Shown here piece by piece: positions 26,515 to 35,583 of a stretch of 54,754 bases of DNA; positions within the stretch are counted from its first letter, which is position 1, and every line of letters begins with the position of its first letter. This DNA is from a virus: the IMG/VR virus record IMGVR_UViG_3300000234_000006, positions 1-54,754 of that record; one strand, written 5' to 3'. The notes under the pieces are model-generated. The model was given only the letters and a program-made list of their open reading frames with translations. It made no database searches and was not told the DNA's origin. The translations under genes and the position numbers were made by a program.

Positions 26515-27281
26515 ATGTACTCCTGAAATTCTCTCAAGAATTTTACACTACCAAATTCCTCGTAATATTCTCCAATATCTTTATGATAAACACGAGGATA
26601 TTTAATTTTTTCTACAAGTATTCTCTCATTTGACAATATTCCAGAAAGACTTTCAAATCCGGCATTACCAGCTTTATCCCTATCAAACGATATAACCATT
26701 TTATTCAGGAATCTACGCAGGAAAGAAAGCTGAGTTGGATTTGGCTCGTTAGTCATTAAGGATATAACTCTGTTATCGAGAAGATTGTCTATTACCAACT
26801 GGTCAAATGGACCTTCAACCAATATAGCGAATTTAGTATCCCAGATATCCTGAATGTTAGCCGCTATTCCGAAGAAAATGGCTTCAGGTTTATGACGAAA
26901 AGTAAAAGTATTATATACTTTCTCTTTCAAATTTCTACACTGGATGCCATATAATGTTCCAGAATAACTTGTTATAGGTAAAACTATAGAATTTAATATT
27001 CTGCCTGATACTTCGAATCCAAGGTCGTCATGACTTGATGACCATCTGTTGAATCTACAGGAGTCACATAATAATGACGAGTGTGTGCCTTTTTCAAAAC
27101 ACTTATCCGAGTGATATCTATCATCCCAATATGGGGCTTTGAATGGAGAAGAAACAAAACCAATCCTATGCTTCTTCCACTGATTTAAAGTAGAACCGCG
27201 TTTTAATAGATACTTTGTAGCAACATCTGAATCTAAAAGAGATTCATGACATTGATTAACAAAGTCATCAAGAAATTTCAT
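26496..27281 (-). CDS. DnaG-like primase core (Toprim)
   Basis: A 261-residue protein with a Toprim domain: FAILVEGPFDQLVI (E156) and MVISFDRDKAGNAG (D200, D202). A small Cys/His cluster lies before it (C61, H67, C72, C75), unlike the N-terminal CHC2 finger of cellular DnaG. It lacks the C-terminal helicase-binding domain, so it is a minimal primase. It overlaps both neighbours. It would make RNA primers for the phage fork. The N-terminal part (LLKRGSTLNQWKKHRIGFV) resembles the region before Toprim in T7-like and Bacillus phage primases. Confidence 0.82.
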   Translation of the reverse strand: MKFLDDFVNQCHESLLDSDVATKYLLKRGSTLNQWKKHRIGFVSSPFKAPYWDDRYHSDKCFEKGTHSSLLCDSCRFNRWSSSHDDLGFEVSGRILNSIVLPITSYSGTLYGIQCRNLKEKVYNTFTFRHKPEAIFFGIAANIQDIWDTKFAILVEGPFDQLVIDNLLDNRVISLMTNEPNPTQLSFLRRFLNKMVISFDRDKAGNAGFESLSGILSNERILVEKIKYPRVYHKDIGEYYEEFGSVKFLREFQEYIWKKKK

Positions 27282-27864
27282 CTACAAATGATACACCTAA
27301 TTCAACGTTGTGCATCAGTAAACTATAAGATCTGCCCATAAAACTTGTGAGAAGACCAACATAGTCTGGCTTCGAAAGAAAAACTGGTCTATCAACAGAA
27401 CAATGAACTATTTTGCAATTATCTGAATAAATGGGAAGAGATGACAAATTCTTCTCTTCTGAAGTATAACTAGGGATAGTGACGTTCTCAATTTTTGAAA
27501 CATCAAAACCATCTGGAACTAAACAATAAGCGGGATACCCTTTTACAGAAGAATATTTCTTGATATAGTCGTGGGCTTCACTGAAAGTTTTATGGATATT
27601 ACTAAAATTTTCGGATAAACTGAGTTCATAAGCGTGTTTGAAAAGAGGAGAAAGAATCTCGTCCAATCTATCAGAGTCATATTCAAAGATACCGGACCTT
27701 ATAAAATTACCGGGATGCAAACGGCGAATCGTAAGAAATTTATTTGGGGCTATAGAACTTACTATTGATGGGAGAAACTCATTATTTGCTGGAGACTCAA
27801 GCATGAATAATTTTTTGTTTTCGACTCTATGAAGATCGACATCAAATATCTTATGAGATATCAT
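27268..27864 (-). CDS. Conserved-looking unknown protein of the replication block
   Basis: A 198-residue protein. ATG 27864 is preferred, with AGGAG 11 bases upstream inside the previous gene; a TTG at 27885 would overlap it further. The sequence mixes strands and helices (FLTIRRLHPGNFIRSGIF, YPAYCLVPDGFDVSKIENV) and has no motif I can name. It may be paired with the primase, which it overlaps by 14 bases. Confidence 0.5.
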   Translation of the reverse strand: MISHKIFDVDLHRVENKKLFMLESPANNEFLPSIVSSIAPNKFLTIRRLHPGNFIRSGIFEYDSDRLDEILSPLFKHAYELSLSENFSNIHKTFSEAHDYIKKYSSVKGYPAYCLVPDGFDVSKIENVTIPSYTSEEKNLSSLPIYSDNCKIVHCSVDRPVFLSKPDYVGLLTSFMGRSYSLLMHNVELGVSFVDEIS

Positions 27865-28447
27865 CCCAAAAGTCTCTCCTATCAATGATGTGTTTTCTGG
27901 AAAAATTAAACATGAATTTGATTTTTTCTATAAATTTTATTCTCAGGTATGAAAACAAAAATATTAGGTTGTGAATAAAACCAAACTTAGAATGAAGTCT
28001 AACATCCAAAACCCACTGCAAAATTGCTATTTCTTTCATATGTTTCGCAACAAATAAGTCATCTTTTAAAAGTTCTTCAAAATCATTTTTAACAGTGTTA
28101 ATATCATGCTTGTTTTTAAAATAAGGACAAGACTTTGGAGTATCACCTAAACAAAGGTCACCTTTCCATTTATTTGGATTTTCAGAATTATACATACATA
28201 ATGGAATTGGGTCTTGTTTATCGGGAATGACTAACAAGGTGACAGTATGGGAGGGATACATCTCCTCTTTATTTTTGTGAGACGGCTTTTGAGGTATTGG
28301 ACTTGGAGTATGCCAGTACGAATGATCACAGTTATCAAATTTCCTAGAAATTCTTTCTTCGATATACTGGTTCAGATAAATATTTTTTACCTTAACAAGT
28401 CTTTTAAGAATGGAACCTTTTGATTTCATTTCACACCATTCTTTCAA
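27851..28447 (-). CDS. Cysteine-motif protein with a hydrophobic C-terminal helix, unknown
   Basis: Up to 198 residues from TTG 28447 (overlapping the previous stop); ATG 28429 is an alternative. Residues 38-110 have a conserved-looking Cys/His set (NCDHSYWHTPSPIP, PLCMYNSENP, GDLCLGDTPKSCPYFKN), which could bind zinc or Fe-S. Residues 150-185 are hydrophobic and basic (NLIFLFSYLRIKFIEKIKFM), perhaps a membrane-associated helix. Function unknown. Confidence 0.5.
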   Translation of the reverse strand: MKEWCEMKSKGSILKRLVKVKNIYLNQYIEERISRKFDNCDHSYWHTPSPIPQKPSHKNKEEMYPSHTVTLLVIPDKQDPIPLCMYNSENPNKWKGDLCLGDTPKSCPYFKNKHDINTVKNDFEELLKDDLFVAKHMKEIAILQWVLDVRLHSKFGFIHNLIFLFSYLRIKFIEKIKFMFNFSRKHIIDRRDFWDDIS

Positions 28448-28806
28448 GATATATCTGTGAGTATTTCTTTTGCGATCTCGCGTATCGTGTTAGAATACTC
28501 ACCTGCTAAGACGTTACGAAGTGTTTGTTTAATTAATTCATCTTCGGAACTTACTGAGTGTTTCTCTAATACATTTAAAGCAGCTTCTTGAATTACGGGA
28601 TTTTCTTCATGTGAAAGAAACGATATTGCAACTTGTATTGCTAAAGGACTGTTACCACAAATCGTCATAGCCTCAAGGGAACGAGCGAAATCACCGATAC
28701 TGCTAATACTTCGCTCGTTATGAAGACGATCACGCAATTTTTCAGGATTTTCTATCGCTAAAACCCGAGAAATTTCCTCAGTGAGGGTTTGAGGGTGATT
28801 AATCAC
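28444..28806 (-). CDS. Small HEAT-like helical repeat protein
   Basis: A 120-residue all-helical protein with repeat-like segments (SPLAIQVAISFLSHEENPVIQ, EAALNVLEKHSVSSEDELIK) resembling HEAT/ARM repeats. It starts with GTG 28806, overlapping the previous stop (GTGA). The GTG lies in the 5-base loop of TTAAT/ATTAA (28799-28813). It may bind a partner in the SbcCD/clamp neighbourhood; no precise family. Confidence 0.5.
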   Translation of the reverse strand: MINHPQTLTEEISRVLAIENPEKLRDRLHNERSISSIGDFARSLEAMTICGNSPLAIQVAISFLSHEENPVIQEAALNVLEKHSVSSEDELIKQTLRNVLAGEYSNTIREIAKEILTDIS

Positions 28807-29441
28807 GTATTAACTCTACGAAGTTTTAGACTTTTTTCTTTATATCCTTCGTAAGAGGTGTGTGCATTTGATATAAATTCTTCATTATGTGTAACCATCA
28901 GTATATTAATACCTGTTTGTTCAGAAAGTTGTCTCATAAAAGACCCCATTCCGGGAACGTAAAAATTGGAAACGGATGACATAGATTCATCTAAAAGAAG
29001 AAGTTTATTCATACCAAGTTTGTTCATGATAGTTATTCTTAAAACAAATGATATTATGGCGGCTGCAGTACCACCAAAAGAATAAAGTGGGTCGCCCTCC
29101 ACAGTATCTTTACCAAGTGGTTCTTCTAAGACAAAAGACATATGTATTTTGTTGAATTTCTGTTCGTGTTCAATCTTGAAAGTTAAATCTTGGTCATGCA
29201 TGACATGTTTTAAACCAAGAGTTATGAGATTTGACACGGGCTTAGTTCCGTCTTCCAAAGCCAAATCAAGCCAAGTTTTAAAAACTTCTGAACTCTTTTG
29301 ATATAGGTCAACTTTATATTTTAGGGATTGTTCTTCAGAAGTAAGCCTAGTAATCTGCTGGTTCAGTATCTTTTTATAAGAGTTTACGGAGTTTTGTTTT
29401 TCTTTAAGAGCCGAGAAACGCGAAAAAAGCTCTTGGTTCAT
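28803..29441 (-). CDS. SbcC/Rad50-type ATPase, C-terminal half only
   Basis: A 212-residue protein. A coiled coil (residues 1-60) leads into an ABC-type C-lobe. It shows a degenerate signature YSFGGTAAAIISFVLRI (in place of LSGGE), Walker B MNKLLLLDESMSSV and the H-loop INILMVTHNEEF. No N-terminal lobe with Walker A is present in this gene or in any neighbour in the window. A matching SbcD/Mre11 homologue is at 31685. It could dimerise with a Walker A subunit encoded elsewhere, or work as a regulator. The start overlaps the DnaN-like gene (ATGA). Confidence 0.75.
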   Translation of the reverse strand: MNQELFSRFSALKEKQNSVNSYKKILNQQITRLTSEEQSLKYKVDLYQKSSEVFKTWLDLALEDGTKPVSNLITLGLKHVMHDQDLTFKIEHEQKFNKIHMSFVLEEPLGKDTVEGDPLYSFGGTAAAIISFVLRITIMNKLGMNKLLLLDESMSSVSNFYVPGMGSFMRQLSEQTGINILMVTHNEEFISNAHTSYEGYKEKSLKLRRVNT

Positions 29442-30547
29442 TTCGACTTCATGCTCCTAACGTAGTGCTTCGATATTATATTTGAATCATCATCAGAAGT
29501 AAACTCAAGTAAACTTGGTTCGGACTTATGACAGTATTTCATAAGAAGAGTTTTTCCGGTTGTATAAGTTGAAAAATTTGAAATTATTTTAATAGGAAAG
29601 TCGGCTTTGAATTCTTTACCCTTACGAAGGGTACATGGGAAACTAGATAAAACACTACCATTGGCACTAAAAATAAGGTTTCCGTCATCATAAAGCATAC
29701 TAAGACGGCCAGTTGCGTCTATGGCGACGTTTGACCAATTCATAGATTCATTGAAAATTTCTTTGGAAATGGAGATTTCAACTTCAAACTCATCGGAAAT
29801 TTTCTGTATAGGGAGCTTTTTACCAGTTATTTGAGTAAAAGAAAGGTATACTTTATTTTCCTGGCTAGTGAAATATAAATGCTTATTATCAAAACCGATT
29901 TTTACAGGTTTATCCTTATGCTGAGAACAAAAAGACCTGATAATGGGAATATCCGACGAAATTATTGAGATATCGAGGTCTATTGAATCCGAGAAAACAA
30001 GAGAGGAGTAAGTCCTGGCGTTGGAATAAACACATTTTAAATCAGAATAAAAATGGACTTGGTTTATCTTCATATCCTCATCAGTCTTGGTATCTTTGAC
30101 CAAAGCTGAACAGGAAACCAACCTCATACATTCTTCAAAAACTTTCGGATTTATCGAATGGAGGTCAGAAGGTATCGTCTTGTCCAAGAAAGATGGTCTT
30201 CCCGCGTTTTTTGTACGAGAAGCTATATTAGCCTGACGAGTTTGAGAACCGCTTGAGTGCTTTATTGAAAGCCCTTTACTGTTTATTATAAAATCGGTTT
30301 CTTCTAATTTTGACTCTAAAACTGATTGTTTTTCGAATGGAAGATAAAAATCGTCAGAAACGAAATCATCTTCAACATCTGAGTATGAAGATTCAATAGT
30401 TGCTGAGGCAACTTTCCTCTTGTCATAAGAGGAAAGTTTCATGCTCTTACCTGAAAAAGATAGTATATAATCGTTCGTTACAGGTCTTACAAGTTTTACC
30501 AAAGAAAAAGCAGAGCTTAATTCTTTGGTATTGAAAGTAAACTTCAT
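29438..30547 (-). CDS. dnaN: DnaN-like sliding clamp (DNA polymerase III beta)
   Basis: A 369-residue protein, the exact size of bacterial beta clamps, with SD AGGAGA before ATG 30547. The start MKFTFNTKELSSAFSLVKLV is typical. The second domain has EECMRLVSCSALVKDTKTDE and a LIEGKFP-like segment (LSFTQITGKKLPIQKI). The third has FKADFPIKIISNFSTYTTGK, matching the beta FNPKYLLDAL region, then a final strand. It would tether the polymerase and recruit ligase and nuclease. The sequence is divergent, so the fit is by pattern over three domains. Confidence 0.8.
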   Translation of the reverse strand: MKFTFNTKELSSAFSLVKLVRPVTNDYILSFSGKSMKLSSYDKRKVASATIESSYSDVEDDFVSDDFYLPFEKQSVLESKLEETDFIINSKGLSIKHSSGSQTRQANIASRTKNAGRPSFLDKTIPSDLHSINPKVFEECMRLVSCSALVKDTKTDEDMKINQVHFYSDLKCVYSNARTYSSLVFSDSIDLDISIISSDIPIIRSFCSQHKDKPVKIGFDNKHLYFTSQENKVYLSFTQITGKKLPIQKISDEFEVEISISKEIFNESMNWSNVAIDATGRLSMLYDDGNLIFSANGSVLSSFPCTLRKGKEFKADFPIKIISNFSTYTTGKTLLMKYCHKSEPSLLEFTSDDDSNIISKHYVRSMKSK

Positions 30548-30825
30548 TTAGAAATCTCCTGGAACATGGGACCTATAATTCTTTCAGCCTCGGAGATTTC
30601 AGTTTCGAAGTTTACTATTTTTATCCTTATGACTTCTTCAAGCTTTTTAATGTCGTCTTCAAGTTCGTCTGGATCAAAACCAAGCTTCTTGATTTCATCA
30701 GTGACAAGAGAAAGGTCACTTTTCTTGGACTGATATACGGCTTTTACGGCTTCGTGCTTTTTTGAAAGTTCAGTATATCTCTCGTTCAGATCGTTCAGCT
30801 TGACTTCCAGGTCGATGCTTGACAT
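30544..30825 (-). CDS. Short coiled-coil protein
   Basis: A 93-residue, almost wholly coiled-coil protein (LNDLNERYTELSKKHEAVKA, ELEDDIKKLEEVIRIKIV). It overlaps the clamp gene by 4 bases and has no SD. It lies between the nuclease and the clamp in the SbcCD cluster. It could supply part of the missing coil of the SbcC half, but that is speculation. Confidence 0.5.
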   Translation of the reverse strand: MSSIDLEVKLNDLNERYTELSKKHEAVKAVYQSKKSDLSLVTDEIKKLGFDPDELEDDIKKLEEVIRIKIVNFETEISEAERIIGPMFQEISK

Positions 30826-30828
30826 GGA

Positions 30829-31692
30829 TTATAGTACATCTAAACCACCCATTTCTTCTTCGGACAAAATCGTTTTCTTTTGAAGATTGAGTTTAAAATA
30901 TTCATTTCCCTCAGGACAAACAGGTCTATAATCACAAAGTTTGCATTCAGAAGAAGGTTTTGTAGGGAAAGAAGACTCACGAATTTTATTTGCGACATTA
31001 AAAATATCATTAAGTAACCTTTTGACGTCATCTTTAGAGTATGAAATATAAGAAATAGGATCTTCAGGAAAAGACCAGTAAATGAAACCAATTTGATTTG
31101 GATATACTCCATTTCGGGAGTAATAAAGAAAAGAATACCATATCACCTGAACTGGATCAGTATATTTGTCTCTATATATAGAAGACTTCCCATCAAAAAG
31201 AGAAACGTTTATTTTATCATTCGAATGACAAAAGTCCGCTTTTCCTCCTATTTTTAATTCAAAATCATACGACTTATGTTTGAAAGTTGAAGAAAGATCG
31301 ACTTCAGCCCAAGAATGTCTGGATATTAGTTTATTGCTTCTGATTATTTCAATACAAGTCGGAACAGAATCATGGAGTTTCCTATTGAGTTCATTTATAT
31401 AAGAATGATTGTTATAATCAGGAAACCTAGAAAGAGATTCTTTTATGGCATCTTTTATTGAATTTTTGGAAACTTCAACTGGGTTATCGCTGTTCCAAAA
31501 GCTTCTATTATAAAACCACTCCATGACTTTTCCTAGAGCTGATCCATATAAACTGGTGGTGGGGTCAATAACGACGTCCGGTTTAATGATATAAGAAAGT
31601 TGATATTTTCTGGGGCATATTGAATATGTTTTATATCCAGAATAACTAAGATAATCAGTTCCAGACCCAGAGTAACTAGAATAATCAACCAT
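30829..31692 (-). CDS. Cas4/RecB-like PD-(D/E)XK nuclease with Fe-S cysteines
   Basis: A 287-residue protein. ATG 31692 has SD GGAGGAG 6 bases upstream and overlaps the SbcD stop. It has a first Cys in SICPRKYQLSY, a nuclease core GGKADFCHSNDKINVSLFDG followed by KSS (G-x-x-D...D-x-K pattern) and a C-terminal CKLCDYRPVC giving three more Cys. Four cysteines arranged this way ligate a 4Fe-4S cluster in Cas4 and AddB. Likely role: DNA end processing for recombination-dependent replication, along with SbcD and RecD2. There is no CRISPR locus nearby. Confidence 0.85.
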   Translation of the reverse strand: MVDYSSYSGSGTDYLSYSGYKTYSICPRKYQLSYIIKPDVVIDPTTSLYGSALGKVMEWFYNRSFWNSDNPVEVSKNSIKDAIKESLSRFPDYNNHSYINELNRKLHDSVPTCIEIIRSNKLISRHSWAEVDLSSTFKHKSYDFELKIGGKADFCHSNDKINVSLFDGKSSIYRDKYTDPVQVIWYSFLYYSRNGVYPNQIGFIYWSFPEDPISYISYSKDDVKRLLNDIFNVANKIRESSFPTKPSSECKLCDYRPVCPEGNEYFKLNLQKKTILSEEEMGGLDVL

Positions 31693-32665
31693 CTTCAACT
31701 CCTCCTTCATCTATAGATTCCATGATATTAATAATCATATTTTTTAGATCATCCGGATAGTCATTGAGTTTTTTCATTTTTTCTTCTTTTGTTTGTGAAG
31801 ATCCTGCTTGTTCCTTAAGATGCTTGATAAAATCATCGAGATTTTTCTTCTCCGACTCTATCCTTTTCTTCTTCTCAAAATCAAATACTTCCGATGCATC
31901 TTTATGAGGTATGACGATTTCTTCAACTGATATCCCAGAACTTGATATATTAATCATAGACATTTTAGGTTTTCTTTCTATATTCTCAAGAGTTAAAGCG
32001 CCTCTCGATACAGCACCTAAGTTTATGAACTTTACTCCCATATGATCAACTATCCCTTGATCTTTATGATAATGCCCAAAAACGTAAACATCAGGACAAC
32101 CCTCGAAAACAAGGTCTCTATAATCAAATATTTTTTCATTAAAAAATGTCTGAATCTTTTCCTCCGGAGCCATAGCAGCTAAAGCGTGAACAATGGCAAT
32201 GGTGTAGTTTTCATCTTTCTTTTTAACTTTGTCTTGTAAATATCCGTCATCCATGTCAGTTGTGTAATCGACACCGACAACTCTTATTTTCGTACTACCT
32301 TGTTCAAATGTCTTTTCAGAAAGATGATTGAAAAGACCAGAATTATATAAAACACCAAGTGGCTGTCTGTCGATGGTGTCAGGGTTATTCATCGACATAT
32401 CATGATTTCCGCTTATGGAATAAACTTCCCCATGATAATTCTTATGAAGATTAAATACAGATGAAAGAGTGGACATTGAAGTCCTGCTTGACTTCTTCAA
32501 ATGAAAGAAGTCACCTCCTCTTATAAAAACATCAGATAAACTGGAGCGGGAAAGTTGACCCTGCCATTCAAGAATTGATAAAATATCGGATCTATAGTCA
32601 TCTTTTCGAGATGATGGGTTTACGTCTGAAAGATGTTCATCTGAAGATGTCAAAATACGAAACAT
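31685..32665 (-). CDS. sbcD: SbcD/Mre11-like metallophosphoesterase
   Basis: A 326-residue nuclease subunit. The phosphoesterase motifs occur in order: SSDEHLSD (D-x-H), FIRGGDFFHL (GD), ISGNHDMS (GNHD), IVHALAAM and VFGHYHKDQG (GHxH). A helical C-terminal part would bind the SbcC coiled coil. It would open hairpins and process ends. ATG 32665 lacks an SD and lies in the loop of a 7-bp stem that includes one G-U pair (32655-32674). Confidence 0.9.
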   Translation of the reverse strand: MFRILTSSDEHLSDVNPSSRKDDYRSDILSILEWQGQLSRSSLSDVFIRGGDFFHLKKSSRTSMSTLSSVFNLHKNYHGEVYSISGNHDMSMNNPDTIDRQPLGVLYNSGLFNHLSEKTFEQGSTKIRVVGVDYTTDMDDGYLQDKVKKKDENYTIAIVHALAAMAPEEKIQTFFNEKIFDYRDLVFEGCPDVYVFGHYHKDQGIVDHMGVKFINLGAVSRGALTLENIERKPKMSMINISSSGISVEEIVIPHKDASEVFDFEKKKRIESEKKNLDDFIKHLKEQAGSSQTKEEKMKKLNDYPDDLKNMIINIMESIDEGGVEDG

Positions 32666-32687
32666 TATTCATATTACATCATGAATT

Positions 32688-33239
32688 TTATATTTTTGTC
32701 TCCCCGAAACTCGCCACATAATTATGGTAAGCAAATTCTTGTTTTTCACACTTATGGGGCTTCCCACGTTTATCAAGAAATAAAGAAGATTTTTTACTAA
32801 AAGAGTATATAAATGTCCAGTCGAATAATGAAAACTCGATATCTGCTTCTCCACTACTGATAACAAATTCACCTCTTAAAAGTATTTGACAATGATCTAT
32901 ACTTTTATTGAAAGCTTCTATTTTTTCAATATCTTTAACAACAGTCCCTAAGTTAGAAAGTCCTTGTAAACTATCAATGTTATAGGAAAGTTCTTCCGAT
33001 TTTGTCTCGTGAACCGAGTCCACAATAGAAAGTAAAGAATACTCTTGAAATATCATTCCTCTAACAAAAGGATCTAAATCCTTAAAAGAACCAGAAAAAA
33101 CCGCACCATTCTTTGGCCTTTCGAATTTTAAAACCATGGATTCACCACTTGGACTCCAAATGTATATACCCTTTTTTCTTAAATAAGAAATAATTTTATA
33201 CATGGTTAAATAAACCTGAATACTATGGTTTTCGGACAT
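32688..33239 (-). CDS. Unknown protein between SbcD and VWA protein
   Basis: A 183-residue protein with mixed helices and strands (VYLTMYKIISYLRKKGIYIW, FVISSGEADIEFSLFDWTFIY). No motif recognised. There is no SD. A 15-bp perfect hairpin ends 14 bases before its ATG. A smaller out-of-frame reading at 32669-32872 is a shadow. Confidence 0.5.
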   Translation of the reverse strand: MSENHSIQVYLTMYKIISYLRKKGIYIWSPSGESMVLKFERPKNGAVFSGSFKDLDPFVRGMIFQEYSLLSIVDSVHETKSEELSYNIDSLQGLSNLGTVVKDIEKIEAFNKSIDHCQILLRGEFVISSGEADIEFSLFDWTFIYSFSKKSSLFLDKRGKPHKCEKQEFAYHNYVASFGETKI

Positions 33240-33253
33240 GTTTTATCTCAAAT

Positions 33254-33286
33254 ATGGATGAGGCCACACTATGTGGCCTCATCCAT
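33254..33286 (-). terminator. 15-bp perfect hairpin after the VWA gene
   Basis: Arms 33254-33268 and 33272-33286 are exact complements with a 3-base loop, 8 bases past the VWA stop. The 3' side has no real U run, so it may be an RNA-stabilising or processing hairpin, or a leader element for the next gene, rather than a classic terminator. Confidence 0.7.
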
Positions 33287-33294
33287 GAAAGAAA

Positions 33295-35571
33295 TTACAG
33301 TTTAATTTCTATTTCTTTCATATCTATCTTTAATTCAAGGTCTTCGCCTGCAAAATTGAATTTAAGTGTGTTTTCATCCAAAGAAGAAAACTCGGTAAAC
33401 CACGTTTGACCCAAAACCAAAGAAAATATGATTTTTGCCTTGTTTTGAATAAGACTACGGACATTTTCCGTACATATCTTCTGTTGCAACTCAATCCACG
33501 ACTTCAAGGTTTCGGGCTTTGAGGATGCAGAGTAGGTATTATACCCATCAAGCGCTTCCTTCATCAAGCGCCCAGGTCCATTCAGTTTGTTTTTCTTGAT
33601 TTGTTCCTCAAGTTCCTTCATCGAAGGAAGCTTTGAATAACCCTTCAGAGAAACTGAAACCTGTTTTCCAAGGTAAAAATCAGAAGAAGGAGCATAGACA
33701 GTTTTCGGGGCGTATCCGTTTTTGGTGATACCAATGCTGCTCAGGAATTCCAGTTCAGGTTCGCCAAAATTATATCCCTGAATTTGGTTTGACTTAGTGT
33801 CCTTTACTTCAGAAGAGAAATGATTATAAATCTTCTGATGAGCTCTCATTTTCGTTAGATTGTATTCAAGAACTCCAAGGTCATGCGCCGAAACATTTCT
33901 TACCATAGAACGGTTTATAACCGGCAAAGAAGTTAAATCTATTTCCATTGTGTTATCTTCAGTGATAGTGAAGCTTACCGAATTATTATTAAAATGATGT
34001 ACGAAGTCAGAAGGCTTCTTGGTATAAATAGGAAGTTTCTTTATATTAACTATCCCATCCGTGATTATAGAGTAATCTCTGAAAACAAAACTATTTACCT
34101 CTTTGTTGTTTTTGAGATCCAAGTCAGGAGGAGTTGTCCCGAGGTTAACAACACAATCTCTTATTACAGAGAAAGAAATGTTTGGCCTCTCCTCATTATA
34201 TTTGATAGCACGAATAGGATACCCAACATCTGAAGTCTTAAACTTCATGCTTGGAGGATAAGGTCTGTTCACAATAATAGCGTTGATTTTTTCCTGTATA
34301 CTCCTCACATCATCTAGGTTAGACGAATTTGAAAGTTCTGAAGCAAGTGATTTGATTTCTTCTTTTTCAGAATCACTGATAGAAGATGAAGACTCAACTC
34401 TTGCTCGACTTATCCGGTTATACTTGAAACTCTCGTGATCGAGTTGGACGCCAGCGTTGTTTTCAACAAGAAATTCCAAAAGGTCAAGAATCGTGTAAGC
34501 ATCCTCTTTTGGAAGGAAGTTTACATCAGTTCCCTCTTCGAAACGACCTTTACCAAAGGCAGCTTCCTTTGCAAGGTCGCAGAAGTTTTTATACTTCTGC
34601 TTACCGAAGCACGAAGAAAAGAGTTTGATGAATTTGACATCTCCCATAGATGATAATATCTTATATATCATATTTGAATCCATCCTCATACCATAAACAT
34701 TGAGGGAAGCATAAAAACAAGAAATGACGAAATTAGTGTTTATCTCCCATTTAATACTATTTTTGAAGTTAGGACGTGAATTGCTATAATAGGAGAACTC
34801 CGTTCCATCCGGAACAGACACAAAATTTTCTCCATCTTTTTCATATACTTCGTAAACAAATATTGAGTTATCGGAAAGAGAAAAAGCCAAAGTGGCGTCA
34901 GAAGTTACTTTGACTTCAACTCTGGGAGTGGAGTTCACGTTTTTCGAAAAGACATTTTCCAGAGCGGGAGCGTAAGAATCGAAGTTCTCACTCAAAATAA
35001 GTTCACCGCCTACCATAGAAGCCATTTTTGACATCAAAGGTCGGTTGCAATAATATCCATATTCAACAAACGTTGCGGAATTTATAACAGATTTTAACGA
35101 ATTTATGGTGTCAAGAATTTTATCTTGAGAAGATTGATTATCATGACCATCGCTCATAAAGAAAAGAGAAAAAGATCCAGGATTCTTTTTCTTCAGAGAT
35201 TCAACTAAAATAAAAGCATCTTTCAAAGGACCAACAAAACCGGTGAGGCCAACAGGCTTCAACCAGCGATCTACTGCGTTATTTACATCATTCAAGTCTT
35301 TCAAACTTGAAAGTTTTTCACCAGATAGAAGGACCCCGTGTTCAGAAGAACCTGAGAACCAAATAATACTTAGAGTATCATCCTCATGGATGATCTTCGG
35401 GACTTTTTTCTTTATTTGCTCCCTGATAAGAGGGAGTTCATAAGACATACTTCCAGAACAGTCGATGACCAGTATATGATTTACCGGGTCTCTTTTCTTG
35501 AGAGGTTCGGAAGAAGTTTTGACCAAATTCAGGAAAAGACTATTTGAAATTTCATGTGTATGAATTAGCAT
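33295..35571 (-). CDS. Large von Willebrand factor A (VWA) domain protein
   Basis: A 758-residue protein. The N-terminal VWA domain has a full MIDAS: NHILVIDCSGSMS (37-41), the Thr in GLTGFVG and FFMSDGHDN. The remaining 500 residues include long helical and beta parts without a known motif, ending in strands KFNFAGEDLELKIDMKEIEI. MIDAS domains bind a partner through a divalent metal. VWA proteins in phages and bacteria often work with AAA ATPases, and one occurs at 52325, but a link is only a guess. ATG 35571 lies in the 5' arm of a dyad. Confidence 0.75.
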   Translation of the reverse strand: MLIHTHEISNSLFLNLVKTSSEPLKKRDPVNHILVIDCSGSMSYELPLIREQIKKKVPKIIHEDDTLSIIWFSGSSEHGVLLSGEKLSSLKDLNDVNNAVDRWLKPVGLTGFVGPLKDAFILVESLKKKNPGSFSLFFMSDGHDNQSSQDKILDTINSLKSVINSATFVEYGYYCNRPLMSKMASMVGGELILSENFDSYAPALENVFSKNVNSTPRVEVKVTSDATLAFSLSDNSIFVYEVYEKDGENFVSVPDGTEFSYYSNSRPNFKNSIKWEINTNFVISCFYASLNVYGMRMDSNMIYKILSSMGDVKFIKLFSSCFGKQKYKNFCDLAKEAAFGKGRFEEGTDVNFLPKEDAYTILDLLEFLVENNAGVQLDHESFKYNRISRARVESSSSISDSEKEEIKSLASELSNSSNLDDVRSIQEKINAIIVNRPYPPSMKFKTSDVGYPIRAIKYNEERPNISFSVIRDCVVNLGTTPPDLDLKNNKEVNSFVFRDYSIITDGIVNIKKLPIYTKKPSDFVHHFNNNSVSFTITEDNTMEIDLTSLPVINRSMVRNVSAHDLGVLEYNLTKMRAHQKIYNHFSSEVKDTKSNQIQGYNFGEPELEFLSSIGITKNGYAPKTVYAPSSDFYLGKQVSVSLKGYSKLPSMKELEEQIKKNKLNGPGRLMKEALDGYNTYSASSKPETLKSWIELQQKICTENVRSLIQNKAKIIFSLVLGQTWFTEFSSLDENTLKFNFAGEDLELKIDMKEIEIKL

Positions 35572-35576
35572 ACACA
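35555..35576 (-). repeat. Inverted repeat over the VWA start codon
   Basis: TGTGTATG/CATACACA, 8 of 8 paired, with a 6-base loop; the ATG closes the 5' arm. A bulged extension adds five A/T pairs. No SD lies upstream. Confidence 0.55.
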
Positions 35577-35583
35577 ATTTACA

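Noticed and set aside
30840-31112. Minus-strand 90-residue frame
   Set aside because: It is an alternative frame within the Cas4-like nuclease gene, whose Fe-S and catalytic motifs are intact.
30829-31692. Cas4 as a sign of a CRISPR system
   Set aside because: I looked for spaced direct repeats and for other cas genes and saw none. In phages this nuclease family is common without CRISPR.
32669-32872. Minus-strand 67-residue frame
   Set aside because: It lies out of frame inside the 32688-33239 gene and ends downstream of it; no SD and no motif.
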